Under the pieces are notes generated by a model. It worked only from the letters and a program-made list of their open reading frames with translations. It searched no databases and was not told the origin of the DNA. A stretch of 6,853 bases of DNA, taken from the NCBI GenBank assembly GCA_947462865.1, contig CANHRW010000109.1:1-6853 (forward strand). The letters run 5' to 3'. Position 1 is the stretch's first letter. Every line of letters starts with the position of its first letter. Positions 5,770-6,853 of the stretch are shown here, piece by piece. The DNA is from Bacteroidota bacterium (GTDB lineage: Bacteria; Bacteroidota; Bacteroidia; UKL13-3). The position numbers were made by a program, and so were the translations under genes.

Positions 5770-6672
5770 TTAAAAAAAAGTATCGATTGCAACTTTAAAA
5801 GTATTGCAATGCGCATTAACAATATCTGATATTTTACTTGAGTAACCACCACCCATGGCAGTTACAACAGGTATTTTCATTTTTATGCAGCTTTCATAAA
5901 CCATTTTATCTCTTAGCGTACAAGCCTCTTGGCTAATGGCCAATTTGCCTAATTTATCTGTTTCTAAAATATCAACTCCTGATTGGTAAAATACAAATTC
6001 TAAATGAGGTTGTTCAAAAACCATTTTGAGTCCAAATTCTAATTTTTCTAGGTATTCATTGTCTTTTATTCCATCTGCTAATTCAATATCAAGGCTTGAA
6101 ACTTCTTTTTTAAATGGAAAATTGTTTTTTCCATGCATGCTAAAGGTAAAAACAGCACTGTTTTTTTTAAATATTGATGCAGTTCCGTTTCCTTGATGCA
6201 CGTCTAAATCTATTATGGCAATTTTACTTGCCTTTTTATGTTTTAGCAATATTTGTGTGGCAATTGCAAAATCGTTTAATAGGCAAAATCCTTCACCTTT
6301 GTCTGAAAATGCATGGTGTGTGCCACCTGCAATATTCATTGCCGCTCCATATTGTATTGCGTGTGCACAACAATCTATTGTGCCTTGCATGATTTTAAAC
6401 TCTCTGTCAACTAATGATTGTGTTAATGGAAACCCAATTCTTCTAATTTCAGCAGCATTTAAACACTGGTTTATCAATTTGTTTAAGTAATCTTTGTCGT
6501 GACACAATTGAATTTCTGCGATGTTGGCAATTCCGGGTTCAAAAAAATGGGTTTCATTCAAAACTGCTTCATACAATAGCTGTTCTTTAATAAGGTCGTA
6601 TTTTATCATTGGAAAGCGATGACCCTCCACTAAGGGATGATTGTAACAAGAAGACCAGGCAGTTTTTAGCAT
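5770..6672 (-). CDS. Histone-deacetylase-family hydrolase (short, class IV-like)
   Basis: A 300-aa zinc hydrolase of the arginase/deacetylase fold, likely cytoplasmic as there is no signal peptide. All catalytic features are present: the tandem His119-His120 in GGTHHAFSD, GEGFCLLND (126-134), zinc ligands Asp157 and His159 in DLDVHQGNGT, the third ligand Asp234 in QSGVDILETDKLG (230-242), and the transition-state Tyr277 in MGGGY (273-277). The N-terminal HPLVEGHRFPMIKYDLI (12-28) is the usual opening of this family, which confirms the start. The length and the GGTHHAF...GFCLLND form resemble short bacterial and HDAC11-like enzymes rather than AcuC. By family knowledge, the substrate could be an acetyl-lysine or longer acyl-lysine protein, an acetylpolyamine or another small amide; the sequence does not decide. 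It diverges from the transhydrogenase-like gene with a 99-bp gap. The bipolar lysine-rich gene follows on the same strand. Confidence 0.9.
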   Translation of the reverse strand: MLKTAWSSCYNHPLVEGHRFPMIKYDLIKEQLLYEAVLNETHFFEPGIANIAEIQLCHDKDYLNKLINQCLNAAEIRRIGFPLTQSLVDREFKIMQGTIDCCAHAIQYGAAMNIAGGTHHAFSDKGEGFCLLNDFAIATQILLKHKKASKIAIIDLDVHQGNGTASIFKKNSAVFTFSMHGKNNFPFKKEVSSLDIELADGIKDNEYLEKLEFGLKMVFEQPHLEFVFYQSGVDILETDKLGKLAISQEACTLRDKMVYESCIKMKIPVVTAMGGGYSSKISDIVNAHCNTFKVAIDTFF

Positions 6673-6712
6673 GATATTAGCATTTTTTAGTGCAAGTGAA
6701 TAGTGTCTTTGT

Positions 6713-6740
6713 CAAATTTTTCACGTATACTTGATTACAA
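6713..6740 (-). promoter_or_regulatory. Weak promoter candidate for the deacetylase-family gene
   Basis: On the minus strand a TTG (6740-6738) is followed after 17 bases by AAAATTTG (6720-6713), one mismatch from TAnnTTTG. It would give a leader of roughly 30-40 bases. It lies in the 99-bp divergent gap, which must also hold the plus-strand promoter. No perfect element for either direction is visible. Confidence 0.3.
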
Positions 6741-6771
6741 TTTTAAAGTTTCTCACGCTAATAATCACATT

Positions 6772-6853
6772 GTGAAACTAACAGTCATCAAAGAAAGCAG
6801 ACCCGGAGAAAACAGGGTTGCACTTACCCCACAGGTTTGTACCCAATTGATTA
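6772..6853 (+). CDS. PntA / alanine dehydrogenase family protein, N-terminal fragment
   Basis: An open frame running off the right edge; only the first 27 codons are visible. From a GTG start it reads (M)KLTVIKES, RPGENRVALT, PQVCTQLI. The pattern KExxxGExRVALTPxxxxxL is the N-terminal signature shared by the alpha subunit of proton-translocating NAD(P) transhydrogenase and by alanine dehydrogenase. The RPGENRVALTP form leans toward the transhydrogenase alpha subunit (hydride transfer between NADH and NADP+), but alanine dehydrogenase cannot be excluded from so few residues. No in-frame ATG exists upstream before the stop at 6697-6699. GTG at 6772 puts the first strand (KLTVIKE) where the family begins; an earlier in-frame GTG at 6703 would add 23 unexplained residues. 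It is divergent from the deacetylase gene. Confidence 0.7.
   Translation, partial: MKLTVIKESRPGENRVALTPQVCTQLI

Noticed and set aside
5643..5852. Minus-strand open frame between the deacetylase and the small protein
   Set aside because: It overlaps the deacetylase end in a different frame and consists of translated AT-rich intergenic sequence. The deacetylase itself ends intact at its normal C-terminus.
6174..6490. Overlapping plus-strand frames opposite the deacetylase gene
   Set aside because: They are antisense to a gene with all catalytic motifs in order, and neither shows a recognisable domain.

Overview
The window looks like an ordinary chromosomal stretch from a low-GC member of the Bacteroidota (Flavobacteriia, Chitinophagia or Sphingobacteriia type; I cannot place it more finely). 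The evidence is a C-terminal type IX secretion (T9SS) sorting domain with an IYPNP motif, a signal peptidase site followed by Gln, a lipoprotein with a DGDGDLGL motif, starts without Shine-Dalgarno sequences, and several TAnnTTTG elements, the -7 box of Bacteroidota promoters. I see no insertion sequence, integrase, phage gene, CRISPR array, tRNA or rRNA.

Layout from left to right: a perfect palindromic terminator (10-43) belongs to something outside the window. A second strong terminator (159-194) ends a 686-aa T9SS-exported, Omp28-like protein with a thioredoxin-type CPPC motif (209-2269, minus). Next on the minus strand are aspartate ammonia-lyase (aspA, 2420-3832) and a LuxE-like acyl-protein synthetase/acyltransferase (3894-4889), with a good promoter candidate just upstream of aspA. 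A small lipoprotein gene (4860-5417, plus) diverges from the LuxE-like gene and overlaps its 5' end by 30 bp. It ends in a 20-bp hairpin and converges on a 73-aa bipolar low-complexity gene (5425-5646, minus). Behind that is a histone-deacetylase-family hydrolase (5770-6672, minus). At the right edge, the first 27 codons of a PntA/alanine-dehydrogenase-family protein run off the window on the plus strand (6772-6853).

The genes do not form an obvious single pathway. AspA (aspartate to fumarate plus ammonia) and the transhydrogenase or alanine dehydrogenase fragment are core metabolism. The T9SS protein and the lipoprotein are envelope or secreted products. The most suggestive grouping is a LuxE-like acyl-activating enzyme, an HDAC-fold deacylase and a small protein with a lysine-rich, histone-H1-like tail within 3 kb. 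A protein acylation/deacylation link is conceivable, but it is inference from proximity only. The sequence oddities best worth checking are the divergent start overlap, a 7-T tract that puts a better-placed ATG exactly one base out of frame, and the long hairpin buried in the lipoprotein's 3' coding end.
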